A stretch of 64,000 nt of DNA from CAYZBF01 sp964476585 (lineage in GTDB: Bacteria > Hydrothermota > UBA3072), in contig CAYZBF010000001.1 of assembly GCA_964476585.1 (NCBI GenBank), forward strand, positions 62,001-126,000. Direction: 5' to 3'. The notes beneath the pieces are model-generated. The model was given only the letters and a program-made list of their open reading frames with translations. It made no database searches and was not told the DNA's origin. Below, in pieces: positions 22,920 to 31,347 of this stretch. Numbering within the stretch: position 1 is the first letter of the stretch; every line of letters starts with the position of its first letter. The position numbers were made by a program, and so were the translations under genes.

Positions 22920-24659
22920 ATGTTACTACTTTTACTCGCAATTACTTACTGGCAATCATCTGGTATTACAATAACGGCAAAAAGATTCGACGATCTCCCC
23001 TATCATGCCAAGACTATCAAAGTAGATGAAACATTAACCATCTCAAACCTTGGGGAATTCTTAGAAAAAAAAGCAGGAATAAAGATTACCGAGTATGGCA
23101 CCCCTGGAAGTGTAACTCAGGTTACGAGTTTAGGCGTATCTCCCACTCACACTCTCATACTCTTAAACGGACATCGTTTAAGTGACCCCCGAACCGGCGG
23201 TTTTGATCTTTCTGCTATCCCATTAAATTCTGTAGAAAAGATTGAAATAATAAAAGGCCCCTCATCGGTTTTTCTGGGCTCTAACGCTGTGGGTGGAATA
23301 GTAAATTTTATAACAGAGAGCAAGGAGAATCAAATAATAATTAAAGGAAATTCCTTACCTAGGATTTCTGTGAGCTTAAGTGGAAATAAATCCGGCTTGT
23401 CAGGATGTCTAAATCTCGAAAAAGGCATGGGGATGCGAAATAATTCAGATTATGAAAGATATGGAGCAACGCTATTCTGGAAAGGACTGAATCTTCTTGG
23501 CACTTACAGAACTGTTGGACTCCCTGGTCCTGTCCCTCCTATCGGTTTTGTTCCTGTGTTCGGTGACTCTACCACAACGAACCTATATGACAGACAAACA
23601 ACCAAATTTATTGACCTGTCGTATCAGAATATATTTGGAATTGGAGATATCGGAATAATCATAACCCCAGATATCAGATGGGAACTAATGGAACCAGAGA
23701 GTCGTTACAGTGATTATTTCACTGGTGATACTATTAATGAATATGATGAGTATACGACCTTTGTTGCACAACTTGATTTTAAGGCTTTATACAAATGGCT
23801 CACCCTATCCTTACATGTTGAGCAGGACACCATTTTTATGCATCAATTTAAATCCAATGGAGATACTACATCCTGGTATGCAGGTGAGAGAAATGCTGGA
23901 ATATCTTTGACCACTTCTAATAATTTTAATAAACTAAATCTTTTTGGGTCTACTCGTATGGACTGGTACAGAAGCTTTGGATTCCATCCATCTGCAACTT
24001 TTGGTATTCGTTATAATGGAAATATTAATGGATACATATCTGCTGGAACAGCCTTCCGTGCCCCGACATTAAATGACCTATACTGGCCACATTATTCCAA
24101 TGAGAATCTAACCCCTGAGCATTCCGTTGGCATCAATGTTGGGATAGAACTTGGAGAATTTTCAGTCTCAGGATGTATTCAAGATGTAAAAGATAGGATT
24201 GGATACGGTTCAGATTGGAAGCCTTATAATATATACAAGTCAAGAATCTATGGTATTGATATTGGATACAATGGAAGGTTTGAAGACCTTTCTTACTCGA
24301 TTAATTATTCATATCTCGCTGGATATGATGACCTGGACACTCTAAAAAGAGACTTGCAGTACAAGCCAAAGCATTCTCTTTCAGGTATCCTTAGATATAA
24401 AGGGCCTGTTATGGTTGAAATTTCAGGGAAGTTGATTGATTTAAAAAAGAAATGGTTCGACTATCCGGGGGATTGGAAAAGAAAAGGACCATATTTGGAC
24501 TTAGACGCTTCCATAGAGAAAACATTTGGTACTCTCAAGGTAGGTCTTGGAATTGAAAACATCATAGATGAAAAACACATAGCAAACTTCGGTTATTCCT
24601 ACTATGATAGGGACTATCCAGGACCAGGGCGACATTTCACCTTCTGGCTTGCTTTGTAA
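22920..24659 (+). CDS. btuB: TonB-dependent outer-membrane receptor, BtuB-like
   Basis: Predicted cobalamin receptor of the outer membrane. It has a short signal-like N-terminus, a TonB-box-like ITITAKRF (about residues 16-23), a plug domain (about 25-135, with LILLNGHRLSDPRTGGFDLS, IEIIKGPSSVFLGSNAVGGI) and a 22-strand-type barrel with AFRAPTLNDLYWP. At 579 residues it is near the length of E. coli BtuB. GGAGG lies 5 bases before the ATG. It is preceded, across 197 bases of repeat-like DNA, by the riboswitch-controlled S component, and I infer read-through of the same transcript. The B12 substrate is contextual; another corrinoid or metal chelate is possible. Confidence 0.87.
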   Translation: MLLLLLAITYWQSSGITITAKRFDDLPYHAKTIKVDETLTISNLGEFLEKKAGIKITEYGTPGSVTQVTSLGVSPTHTLILLNGHRLSDPRTGGFDLSAIPLNSVEKIEIIKGPSSVFLGSNAVGGIVNFITESKENQIIIKGNSLPRISVSLSGNKSGLSGCLNLEKGMGMRNNSDYERYGATLFWKGLNLLGTYRTVGLPGPVPPIGFVPVFGDSTTTNLYDRQTTKFIDLSYQNIFGIGDIGIIITPDIRWELMEPESRYSDYFTGDTINEYDEYTTFVAQLDFKALYKWLTLSLHVEQDTIFMHQFKSNGDTTSWYAGERNAGISLTTSNNFNKLNLFGSTRMDWYRSFGFHPSATFGIRYNGNINGYISAGTAFRAPTLNDLYWPHYSNENLTPEHSVGINVGIELGEFSVSGCIQDVKDRIGYGSDWKPYNIYKSRIYGIDIGYNGRFEDLSYSINYSYLAGYDDLDTLKRDLQYKPKHSLSGILRYKGPVMVEISGKLIDLKKKWFDYPGDWKRKGPYLDLDASIEKTFGTLKVGLGIENIIDEKHIANFGYSYYDRDYPGPGRHFTFWLAL

Positions 24660-24806
24660 TTAATCTATCGTAAAGATGTAATAAATCGTCAAAAGTCAAG
24701 TACCGCGCATACAATAAAACAATGAATGATTTATACTATTATGTCTTTGTTTACTTTCAATAACCTGTGATTGTTTCAATATGTCAAAAACTAGCGATGC
24801 AGTGGG

Positions 24807-25233
24807 TCAGTAGCAGCTTGCTGGAGCCAGATACTGTGGATAATAGGGGCTTAAGAATTTTCTCATCTCATAGCAGAGGTGGCATTCATTCATGAACTTT
24901 TTATCTTCTTTATAGCCTTTTTCTTTTGCCAACCGGAGGAGTCCTATCGGATGGTTTTCTGCGATAATTCGGATGATTGGATGCTCGGAATAATTATAGT
25001 TTTCAAGTAGAGTAGGCAAAGATTCCCTTTAGAACATCAAAGTAGAGGAAGGGTTCACCTCCATGCACCGTAAGGGATTGAAGAGGCTGTGTTTCTGCAA
25101 GCTCTGTTAACCATTGTTCTGCATCTTCCAGTTTCATAAATCCTGTTCTTTCAGGTCCGGCTTTGTAGCAGCAATGTTTACATTTTGAGGGGCATCTAAA
25201 GGTCAAAAGAAAATCAACGCCTTTCACCTGCAT
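24807..25233 (-). pseudogene. Radical SAM protein remnant with internal deletion
   Basis: Two minus-strand pieces look like the two ends of one radical SAM enzyme. The N-terminal piece (25233-25003) has FRCPSKCKHCC, the C-x3-C-x2-C iron-sulfur motif, and the SAM motif HGGEPFL. The C-terminal piece (about 25019-24807), in another frame, has LLRLAKEKGYKED and NECHLCYEMRKFLSPYYP, typical of the end of such proteins. The middle of the barrel, which I estimate at 150-200 residues, is missing, with the junction near 25010. A frame change plus deletion means no functional enzyme. The original substrate is unknown. It lies between btuB and a transporter gene, flanked by repeat-like DNA. Confidence 0.8.
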
Positions 25234-25239
25234 GGTAAA

Positions 25240-25478
25240 ATCTTATGTGCATAAACTAAGGTGTCAAGGTTTCAAGTAAATATATGACCGAAGACCGGGG
25301 ACAGAAGACGGGAGACAGGTTTAAGGTATTGGGATTCAGGATTTGGTAACTGACTAACGCACTAACGGACTAACCAACTAACTCATATACCCACATACTC
25401 ATATACACCTTCTCAAGATATAACTTAATAAATCATTATTGACTTTTCCGTAGATTTCTTAATCATATTTCAAGGATA
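25240..25478. repeat. Intergenic repeat phrases before the DMT transporter
   Basis: Contains AAGGTTTCAAG (25266-25276, the complement of CTTGAAACCTT) and GACCGAAGACCGGGGAC (25286-25302), which matches the complement of 48609-48625 at 16 of 17 bases. A run near 25350-25410 reads like ACTAACGCACTAACGG and CCCACATACTCATATAC. A TTGACT at 25439-25444 may be a weak -35 box for the next gene. Confidence 0.55.
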
Positions 25479-26354
25479 ATGAAAAATCAAAAACTTGCCT
25501 ATATTTATGCTTTACTCTCCGTAATGTTCTGGTCAACGGTTGCCTCTGTTTTTAAGATTGCATTGCGTTATTTAGATTATCTACATCTTTTATTTTATGC
25601 CTGCATCGTTTCAATTATTGCTCTTTTTGTTATCCTGTCTGTTCGGAAAAAGCTCAATCTATTTAAAGTATATTCACAAAAGGATTATCTGCATTCTGCA
25701 CTTCTTGGATTCTTAAATCCATTCCTCTACTATATTATTTTGTTCAAAGCGTATTCTATACTTCCAGCTCAGGAAGCGTTATCTCTTAATTACTTATGGC
25801 CAATAACACTCACTTTACTATCAATTCCCTTGCTTAAACAGAAAATAAGTTCCATGAGTATCTTTGCCATAATCATCAGTTTCATTGGGGTACTAATCAT
25901 TGCAACTCATGGCAATATTCTAACTTTAAGGGTTACAAATCCATTTGGAGTGGCTCTGGCACTAAGTAGCACTATAGTCTGGTCTTTATTCTGGATTTAT
26001 AATGTTAAAGATAAGCGGGATGAGGTTGCTAAATTATTTCTGAATTTTGTATTTGCACTTTTTTTTATATTGCTTTCCCTTTTATTTTCTAGAAGGTTGA
26101 CCCTCCCCTCTCTCCCCGGAATCCTCGGTGCAACTTATGTAGGTCTTTTTGAAATGGGTATTACCTTCGTATTATGGTTGAAAGCTCTTTCTCTGTCCAA
26201 AACAACTGCGAAGGTTAGCAATTTAATTTATTTATCTCCGTTCTTCTCCCTTATAGTAATTCGTTTTGTAGTTGGAGAGAAAATATTACTTCCAACAGTA
26301 ATAGGTCTTTTCCTTATTATCACAGGTATATTAACACAAAGGAAAACTGGGTAG
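25479..26354 (+). CDS. EamA/DMT-family membrane transporter
   Basis: Ten predicted membrane segments in 291 residues, arranged as two EamA repeats (about 8-140 and 155-288). Typical marks are MFWSTVASVFKIALRYLD at the first helix, PAQEALSLNYLWPITLTLLS in helix 4, and LSKTTAKVSNLIYLSPFFSL in the second repeat. The drug/metabolite transporter superfamily exports or imports small metabolites; the substrate cannot be assigned. AAGGAT just before the ATG is a weak ribosome-binding site. The DUF3857 gene follows after 10 bases and may be co-transcribed. Confidence 0.88.
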   Translation: MKNQKLAYIYALLSVMFWSTVASVFKIALRYLDYLHLLFYACIVSIIALFVILSVRKKLNLFKVYSQKDYLHSALLGFLNPFLYYIILFKAYSILPAQEALSLNYLWPITLTLLSIPLLKQKISSMSIFAIIISFIGVLIIATHGNILTLRVTNPFGVALALSSTIVWSLFWIYNVKDKRDEVAKLFLNFVFALFFILLSLLFSRRLTLPSLPGILGATYVGLFEMGITFVLWLKALSLSKTTAKVSNLIYLSPFFSLIVIRFVVGEKILLPTVIGLFLIITGILTQRKTG

Positions 26355-26364
26355 AAAGAGCAAA

Positions 26365-28293
26365 ATGTATCTCTTGACTAATTTCGGGAAAATTAGTATT
26401 ATTAAAACTGTGAAAAGACTCCTTATTCTATATTTATTAATATTATCAGGTTGTTATACCTTTGTAAGAAAACCAATTCTTGAGGAAAAGTTAGGGAAAG
26501 TAATTGAACAAGATATAATATTTGAACAGGTCTCCTTAGATGGAACAAGTATACGGTGCGAAACTAAAACAATAATATTCAACGACCGAAAAGAATCACC
26601 ATCCTCCATATCAATTTCATATACGCCGGGATATAATGAGGCGAAATTTCTTTACGCTATGATTATTAAAGAAAACGGAGATACAATAAATTTAGACATC
26701 AATAATGCTAAAGATATCCCTGCACCCGCAGCTCTTGGTGGCACAATCTTCTGGGGCGATAGAAATATAGAACTTCCTGTCTCCGGAATAGCGGATAGCG
26801 ACAGGTTGGAATACTCTACAGAGATTATTGGTGGAACCTGGCTCGGACCAATGGGGGATAAAAATCATATGACACCCTATCCTGGATATTTCAATTATAT
26901 TGAACTCTTTCAGGAATTCGACACTCCAATAAAATACAAGGAATACGTACTTAAAATCCCCAGAGAGAAGAAAATATCTTACCGAATTTACAACGGAGAA
27001 TTGGATGTATCAAGACAGGAGAAATCGGACTCTGTCATCTATAAATTCGTCGGCAGAGATATTCCTGGTGTTTCCTATGAACCAATGATGGGCTCCCGCT
27101 ACAATAATTTTTTGAAGTTGATCATCTCAAATATCTCCTCATGGGAAAAATTATCACAGCTTGAGAGTGATCTTTCGCGTGCAAATTTAGAACCTAATGA
27201 CTATGTGACCTCCTTCACAGATAGCTTACTTATGGATGCAAAAACTGACATTGAGAAAATAAACAGACTCTTTTATTTTGTATCAAAGATCCGGTATCTC
27301 GGTCTTATTGAAGAAAAAAGAGAGGGATATGCTCCCCATCCTCCAGAGATTACACTTAAAAAGAGGTCCGGAGTATGTAAGGATAAGGCAGCACTCCTTG
27401 TTGCTATGTTAAAAGCATCTGGGCTTGACGCTTACTATGCAATTACAATGGTCGGGGCAAGAATTGAGGATTTCCCTGCTGATCAGACAAATCACGCCAT
27501 CGTTGGCCTTAAATGGAATGATAGAATTATCTACTTAGATCCAACTATAGGAGCAGGGGGAAGAGCATGGCTTCCTCCATTTGAATGGGGTCAGGAAATA
27601 ATAAATGCAAGTGATGAGGGAGACACCCTGAGGGAAATACCTATTGGTAACATCTGCGAAAATCAGGAAGGGATCGAAATCAAAGATAACATAAAGGGTG
27701 ATACGCTCATTTCAGAAATAAAGGGAACATTTTCAGGAGACTTTGATAGGAGAATGAGGAGAGCAATTAGGGGCAAAGGAAGTGAAGAGGTAGAGAGATA
27801 TATAAGTAATACAATTAATAGCTTTACAAGAAACTTTGATATAGGAAATTATGAAATTATGGATGTTGATGATTTTTCTAAAAACTTTAGCATGAGTACA
27901 AATATATCTTCTACTCCCATAATACATACAAAAAATATTAAACTATTAAGACCTCTTATTTTCAATTACTCTCTACCCTACTTCTTTAGATATGGATTCT
28001 CTAAAGAAAAAAGAAACTTCCCCTTAAATCTTTACTCCGTTTCCGGCTATTTGGTAGAAGAAGAGATCCACCTATCACCAGCTGACCGTATCATCAGCAT
28101 CCCTGAACCATTTTTTTACTCAGATGACTATCTAACTATGGAGCTTAGAGTCCAGAATCAAGATGACACAATTAATCTGAAAAGAAGAATTGAGGTTAAA
28201 AAAACTGTAGTCCCTGTAAGAGATTATAAAAAATTATACCAGGCTGTAAAAAGCTTTATAAATAAGAATAAAGGATGGGTGATCTATAGATGA
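26365..28293 (+). CDS. DUF3857 and transglutaminase-like lipoprotein
   Basis: The N-terminus carries a lipobox (ILSGC, Cys 30), so the protein is probably anchored in the envelope. A DUF3857-like beta domain occupies about residues 50-270. A transglutaminase-like domain follows with a complete Cys-His-Asp triad: C338 in RSGVCKDKAALLVAMLKASG, H377 in QTNHAIV and D392 in IYLDPT. The C-terminal 200 residues are beta-rich. Family members occur mainly in Bacteroidota and related groups, and their function is not established; a protease-like or cross-linking role is possible. A GTG at 26410 would give a more standard signal peptide. It overlaps the next gene by 4 bases. Confidence 0.85.
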   Translation: MYLLTNFGKISIIKTVKRLLILYLLILSGCYTFVRKPILEEKLGKVIEQDIIFEQVSLDGTSIRCETKTIIFNDRKESPSSISISYTPGYNEAKFLYAMIIKENGDTINLDINNAKDIPAPAALGGTIFWGDRNIELPVSGIADSDRLEYSTEIIGGTWLGPMGDKNHMTPYPGYFNYIELFQEFDTPIKYKEYVLKIPREKKISYRIYNGELDVSRQEKSDSVIYKFVGRDIPGVSYEPMMGSRYNNFLKLIISNISSWEKLSQLESDLSRANLEPNDYVTSFTDSLLMDAKTDIEKINRLFYFVSKIRYLGLIEEKREGYAPHPPEITLKKRSGVCKDKAALLVAMLKASGLDAYYAITMVGARIEDFPADQTNHAIVGLKWNDRIIYLDPTIGAGGRAWLPPFEWGQEIINASDEGDTLREIPIGNICENQEGIEIKDNIKGDTLISEIKGTFSGDFDRRMRRAIRGKGSEEVERYISNTINSFTRNFDIGNYEIMDVDDFSKNFSMSTNISSTPIIHTKNIKLLRPLIFNYSLPYFFRYGFSKEKRNFPLNLYSVSGYLVEEEIHLSPADRIISIPEPFFYSDDYLTMELRVQNQDDTINLKRRIEVKKTVVPVRDYKKLYQAVKSFINKNKGWVIYR

Positions 28294-29975
28294 TATTTTT
28301 GATTCTCGCATATAGTGCAAAGGTACTATTCTATTCAACCCTCTTCTATTTTGATGGCGACACTCTATTTACCGAGGTTACCAAGAGCCTTCAGATACTT
28401 GATCCTACTGGTGCCGGAAGATATGGCTCAGAAAGGATAGTCTTTGATGAGAAAAAGGAAAATGTTGAGATTTTTTATGCAAGAACAAGAAATCCCGATG
28501 GAAAAGTTGTTCCAGTAACAAAAAATGCCATGAATATAGTTACCCATCCGGATGTTGAAGGATATCCAGAATTCTCGAACATTAAATTCCTTGACGTCTC
28601 TTTCCTCGACTTAAAGAAGGGCTCAATCACTGAAATAAAATACAGGAAGAAAAAGGTATGCCAAAATCCCGATCTAACAAAGATGATAATCTTTTCTTCA
28701 AGGATACCTGTAGAAAAAAGAATAGTTACTGTAAGATTGCCTCGGGATAAAGAGTTTCACTATAGTATAAAGGGTAACATTAGTGCAAAAAAGAAAGGGA
28801 ATACCTACACCTTTGAACTGGATTCGATCCCAGCAGTCCCGGAGGAATCAAATCAACCACCACTCTCTGCCTTTACTCCTTCACTTTTCATTTCCACAAT
28901 GAAGTGGGAAGACGTGAATGGCTTAATAAGAACATCATTCTTTGAGGATAACAAAATTGATATCGAAATCGGCGATATAGAAGAACCCTTAGAGTGGATA
29001 AGAGAAGAGATTAAATTAATTGAGATACCTGATTCTTTAACAGGGATAGAGACAAGGAGCGTTAATGAAGTTATAAAATCGGGTAGAGGAACGATTTATG
29101 AGAGAGCTAAGGTTCTATACTCAATATTAAAAAGTAGGGAGCAGAATCCTTCTTTAATTCTTGTTTTTGACAGGAATAAATTTATCAAAGAAACACTTCT
29201 TCCTGTATTCGAAGGAATCCTTATAAAAAGTGATGAATTCTTTTTGAATCCTGATGATGTCAAATATTCTCCAGAGTTTCTCTATGAATTCAGTAAAAAA
29301 CCAGCGATACTCTTGAATGAGGACACTCTTAAATTATATTACTTGCCTTCTGATCCAGAGGCTTTTAACTCCATCAGACAGGTTATTGAAATTAATCCTC
29401 TGAAAAAAACATTTGTTGCGACTATTGAATACTCTGGACTATATGGCGCAAGCGGAAGAGATTTTTATGCGGATAACGAAGATAAAATAATGGAAAAGAT
29501 AAAAGGTGAGTTCCAGTCCCTTGGAGAAATCAGCGAATTTGATTTTAAAGATATTGACTCATTTTCACTCCCTTTAAAGCTGGAACTAAAGGGTAAGATT
29601 AATCCTGTGTTTCAGGGAGAATTTTCTATAATTGAACTCCCGAGAGCGGGTCTATCAATCGGGGATTACTATCCCCTGAATGTCGAAGAGAAAAGAAAAA
29701 CCCCCCTATTAATTCCCCAAAATACAAACCTCTCATTTACATATATCACAGACTTAAAGGATATGAGCACCTTCATAACTCCAGAAAAAGGAGAGTATGC
29801 AGATTCATTATGCTCTTTAGAAATTTCCTTTCAAAAGGAAGATAAGAAATTTATACTCAAAAAGGATATATCCTTTAAAAGAGGTATAATATCCAGAGAT
29901 GCCACAGAAGAGTTCAGGTTTTTTCTAAATAGATGGAATAATCCTGGGCAATCTATAATTATCTTAAAGGATTGA
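28290..29975 (+). CDS. DUF3857 protein with degenerate transglutaminase-like domain
   Basis: Likely paralogue of the preceding gene. An N-terminal hydrophobic segment suggests export, followed by a DUF3857-like domain with RYGSERIVFDEKKENVEIFY, about residues 46-65. The region corresponding to the transglutaminase active site reads SGRGTIYERAKVLYSILKS (about 264-282): the helix pattern is kept but the catalytic Cys position is lost, and no equivalent His or Asp motif is visible. It is therefore probably a non-catalytic partner. Its ATG overlaps the upstream stop as ATGA, so the pair should be made together. Length is 561 residues. Confidence 0.8.
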   Translation: MIFLILAYSAKVLFYSTLFYFDGDTLFTEVTKSLQILDPTGAGRYGSERIVFDEKKENVEIFYARTRNPDGKVVPVTKNAMNIVTHPDVEGYPEFSNIKFLDVSFLDLKKGSITEIKYRKKKVCQNPDLTKMIIFSSRIPVEKRIVTVRLPRDKEFHYSIKGNISAKKKGNTYTFELDSIPAVPEESNQPPLSAFTPSLFISTMKWEDVNGLIRTSFFEDNKIDIEIGDIEEPLEWIREEIKLIEIPDSLTGIETRSVNEVIKSGRGTIYERAKVLYSILKSREQNPSLILVFDRNKFIKETLLPVFEGILIKSDEFFLNPDDVKYSPEFLYEFSKKPAILLNEDTLKLYYLPSDPEAFNSIRQVIEINPLKKTFVATIEYSGLYGASGRDFYADNEDKIMEKIKGEFQSLGEISEFDFKDIDSFSLPLKLELKGKINPVFQGEFSIIELPRAGLSIGDYYPLNVEEKRKTPLLIPQNTNLSFTYITDLKDMSTFITPEKGEYADSLCSLEISFQKEDKKFILKKDISFKRGIISRDATEEFRFFLNRWNNPGQSIIILKD

Positions 29976-30002
29976 TAAACTTTTTTCTAAATAGACTTCA
30001 CT

Positions 30003-30293
30003 CTAATCCTGTAATTCACTGGAGGTTCTTAGAGTTACTCTATAAGCTAAATCACCTTTCCCTACTATTGTTGCGCTTTCCGTGAGAACTTTAATTGGTT
30101 TTGTAAAATGCTTGATATTAAAGTAGCTTATTATGAAAGACATCATTAAGGATAAAATTAAGCATCCGAAGACGAACAAAATGATTGCTTTTCCTGAAAC
30201 TGAAATATATCTTGTGGGAAAACCAAACCAAAATGAACCTGCAACAACGAATGAAATGAAAAGTATCGTGAAGATTTTCCAGAATGATTTCAT
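30003..30293 (-). CDS. Truncated HAMP-domain membrane protein
   Basis: The 96 residues contain two membrane segments (about 8-26 and 33-58), then a HAMP linker: IKHFTKPIKVLTESATIVGK followed by GDLAYRV. This is the middle of a sensor histidine kinase or chemoreceptor. The frame stops at SSELQD, where a HAMP domain would normally continue into its second helix and a signalling domain. Downstream DNA is the tail of the oppositely oriented DUF3857 gene, with no kinase sequence. It has a plausible ribosome-binding site (AAGGA). Most likely the leftover of a larger receptor gene; a small membrane adaptor is the alternative. Confidence 0.6.
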   Translation of the reverse strand: MKSFWKIFTILFISFVVAGSFWFGFPTRYISVSGKAIILFVFGCLILSLMMSFIISYFNIKHFTKPIKVLTESATIVGKGDLAYRVTLRTSSELQD

Positions 30294-30630
30294 TTATATA
30301 TCCTTGCTAAAATATAACATGTATTGGACTTTGACATTAAGATGATTATCAAATAGACATTGCTAAAAAATTTGGTATAGTCAGAATAACCTGTTAAATC
30401 ATTTCCATTCATCCAGAGTTTACCCTCGCAATTAAACTATTGCCATATTATCTATGCAATATTTCTACCTTGACTCATACTTTCTCAAATGTATTATATT
30501 GGAAAATATGGATTTGCAAAGATGAAAAACAAAGAGATAATGCAAGTATATTTTCAATGGTACTCCTTATCAGAACTAAAGACAAAAGTTTTTAGACTTA
30601 GATACAAAAGTAAATCTCAGGAGGCAATGA
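30294..30630 (+). other. Intergenic region with the sagB-like gene leader
   Basis: No gene is seen. A good promoter lies at 30470-30497. The remaining 130 bases to the nitroreductase ATG form an untranslated leader with a GGAGG site near its end. No riboswitch or strong hairpin was recognised. Confidence 0.5.
30470..30497 (+). promoter_or_regulatory. Promoter of the nitroreductase gene
   Basis: TTGACT (30470-30475), a 16-base spacer and TATTAT (30492-30497). The predicted transcription start is near 30504, about 127 bases before the start codon. Confidence 0.6.
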
Positions 30631-31332
30631 ATGAAAAATTTGCATCCTTTACCAATGATAGTTATCATCCTCCTCGCAGTTACAACTCCTCTAACTCTAA
30701 CAGGAGCAGATAAGGTGGAAGAGGCAACTTCCTCGAGAGCAAGAATAAAACTACCTGAACCAGTGTATGACAGTCCTTTCTCAATTGAAAAGGCTCTACT
30801 AAAAAGAAGGTCTACGAGGAGATACAAAGACGAGTTGTTAACAATCCAAGAAGTTTCACAACTTCTGTGGGCAGCACAGGGCATAACGGATAAGAGAGGA
30901 TTCAGGTCTGCTCCTTCTGCAGGCGCGCTATACCCCTTGGAGGTTTATGTTGTAGTTGGTAATGTAGATAAACTGTCACCGGGAATTTATAAGTATAATC
31001 CTTATGCGCATGAACTTCATATGATTAAAGAAGGAGACAAGAGAAGAGAAATATGTAATGCTGCTTTGGGACAAGTATGGGTAGAAAAAGGAGCTATAGA
31101 CATAGTATTTTCCGCAGTCTATGAGCGAACAACCAGGAAATATGGTGAAAGGGGTATAAGATATGTCCACATGGAAGTGGGCCATGCTGCTGGAAATATC
31201 TATTTACAGGCTGTGCCTTCGAATCTTGGCACAGTAGTTGTTGGAGCATTCAATGATAATGAGATAAAGAGGATAATGAATATGCCCGAGGATGAATCTC
31301 CTTTATGTATAATGCCTGTAGGTAGAAAATAA
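30631..31332 (+). CDS. Exported SagB/ThcOx-type nitroreductase family protein
   Basis: FMN-dependent nitroreductase-fold protein of the SagB type. Residues 1-25 form a signal peptide (hydrophobic IVIILLAVTTPLTLTG), unusual for flavin enzymes and suggesting a location outside the cytoplasm. The FMN-binding start is RRSTRRY (59-65), followed by SAPSAGALYPLEVYVVV, HMEVGHAAGNIYLQA and a final glycine-rich region near the C-terminus. SagB relatives oxidise azolines in peptide toxins, but no precursor peptide, cyclodehydratase or exporter is nearby, so that role is not supported here. The ATG at 30631 follows CAGGAGG. The next gene starts 15 bases downstream. Confidence 0.85.
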   Translation: MKNLHPLPMIVIILLAVTTPLTLTGADKVEEATSSRARIKLPEPVYDSPFSIEKALLKRRSTRRYKDELLTIQEVSQLLWAAQGITDKRGFRSAPSAGALYPLEVYVVVGNVDKLSPGIYKYNPYAHELHMIKEGDKRREICNAALGQVWVEKGAIDIVFSAVYERTTRKYGERGIRYVHMEVGHAAGNIYLQAVPSNLGTVVVGAFNDNEIKRIMNMPEDESPLCIMPVGRK

Positions 31333-31347
31333 AAATGGAATTTTTTT

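Noticed and set aside
30489..30713. Plus-strand frame overlapping the start of the nitroreductase gene
   Set aside because: It contains the nitroreductase ribosome-binding site and overlaps its signal peptide in another frame; no domain resemblance.
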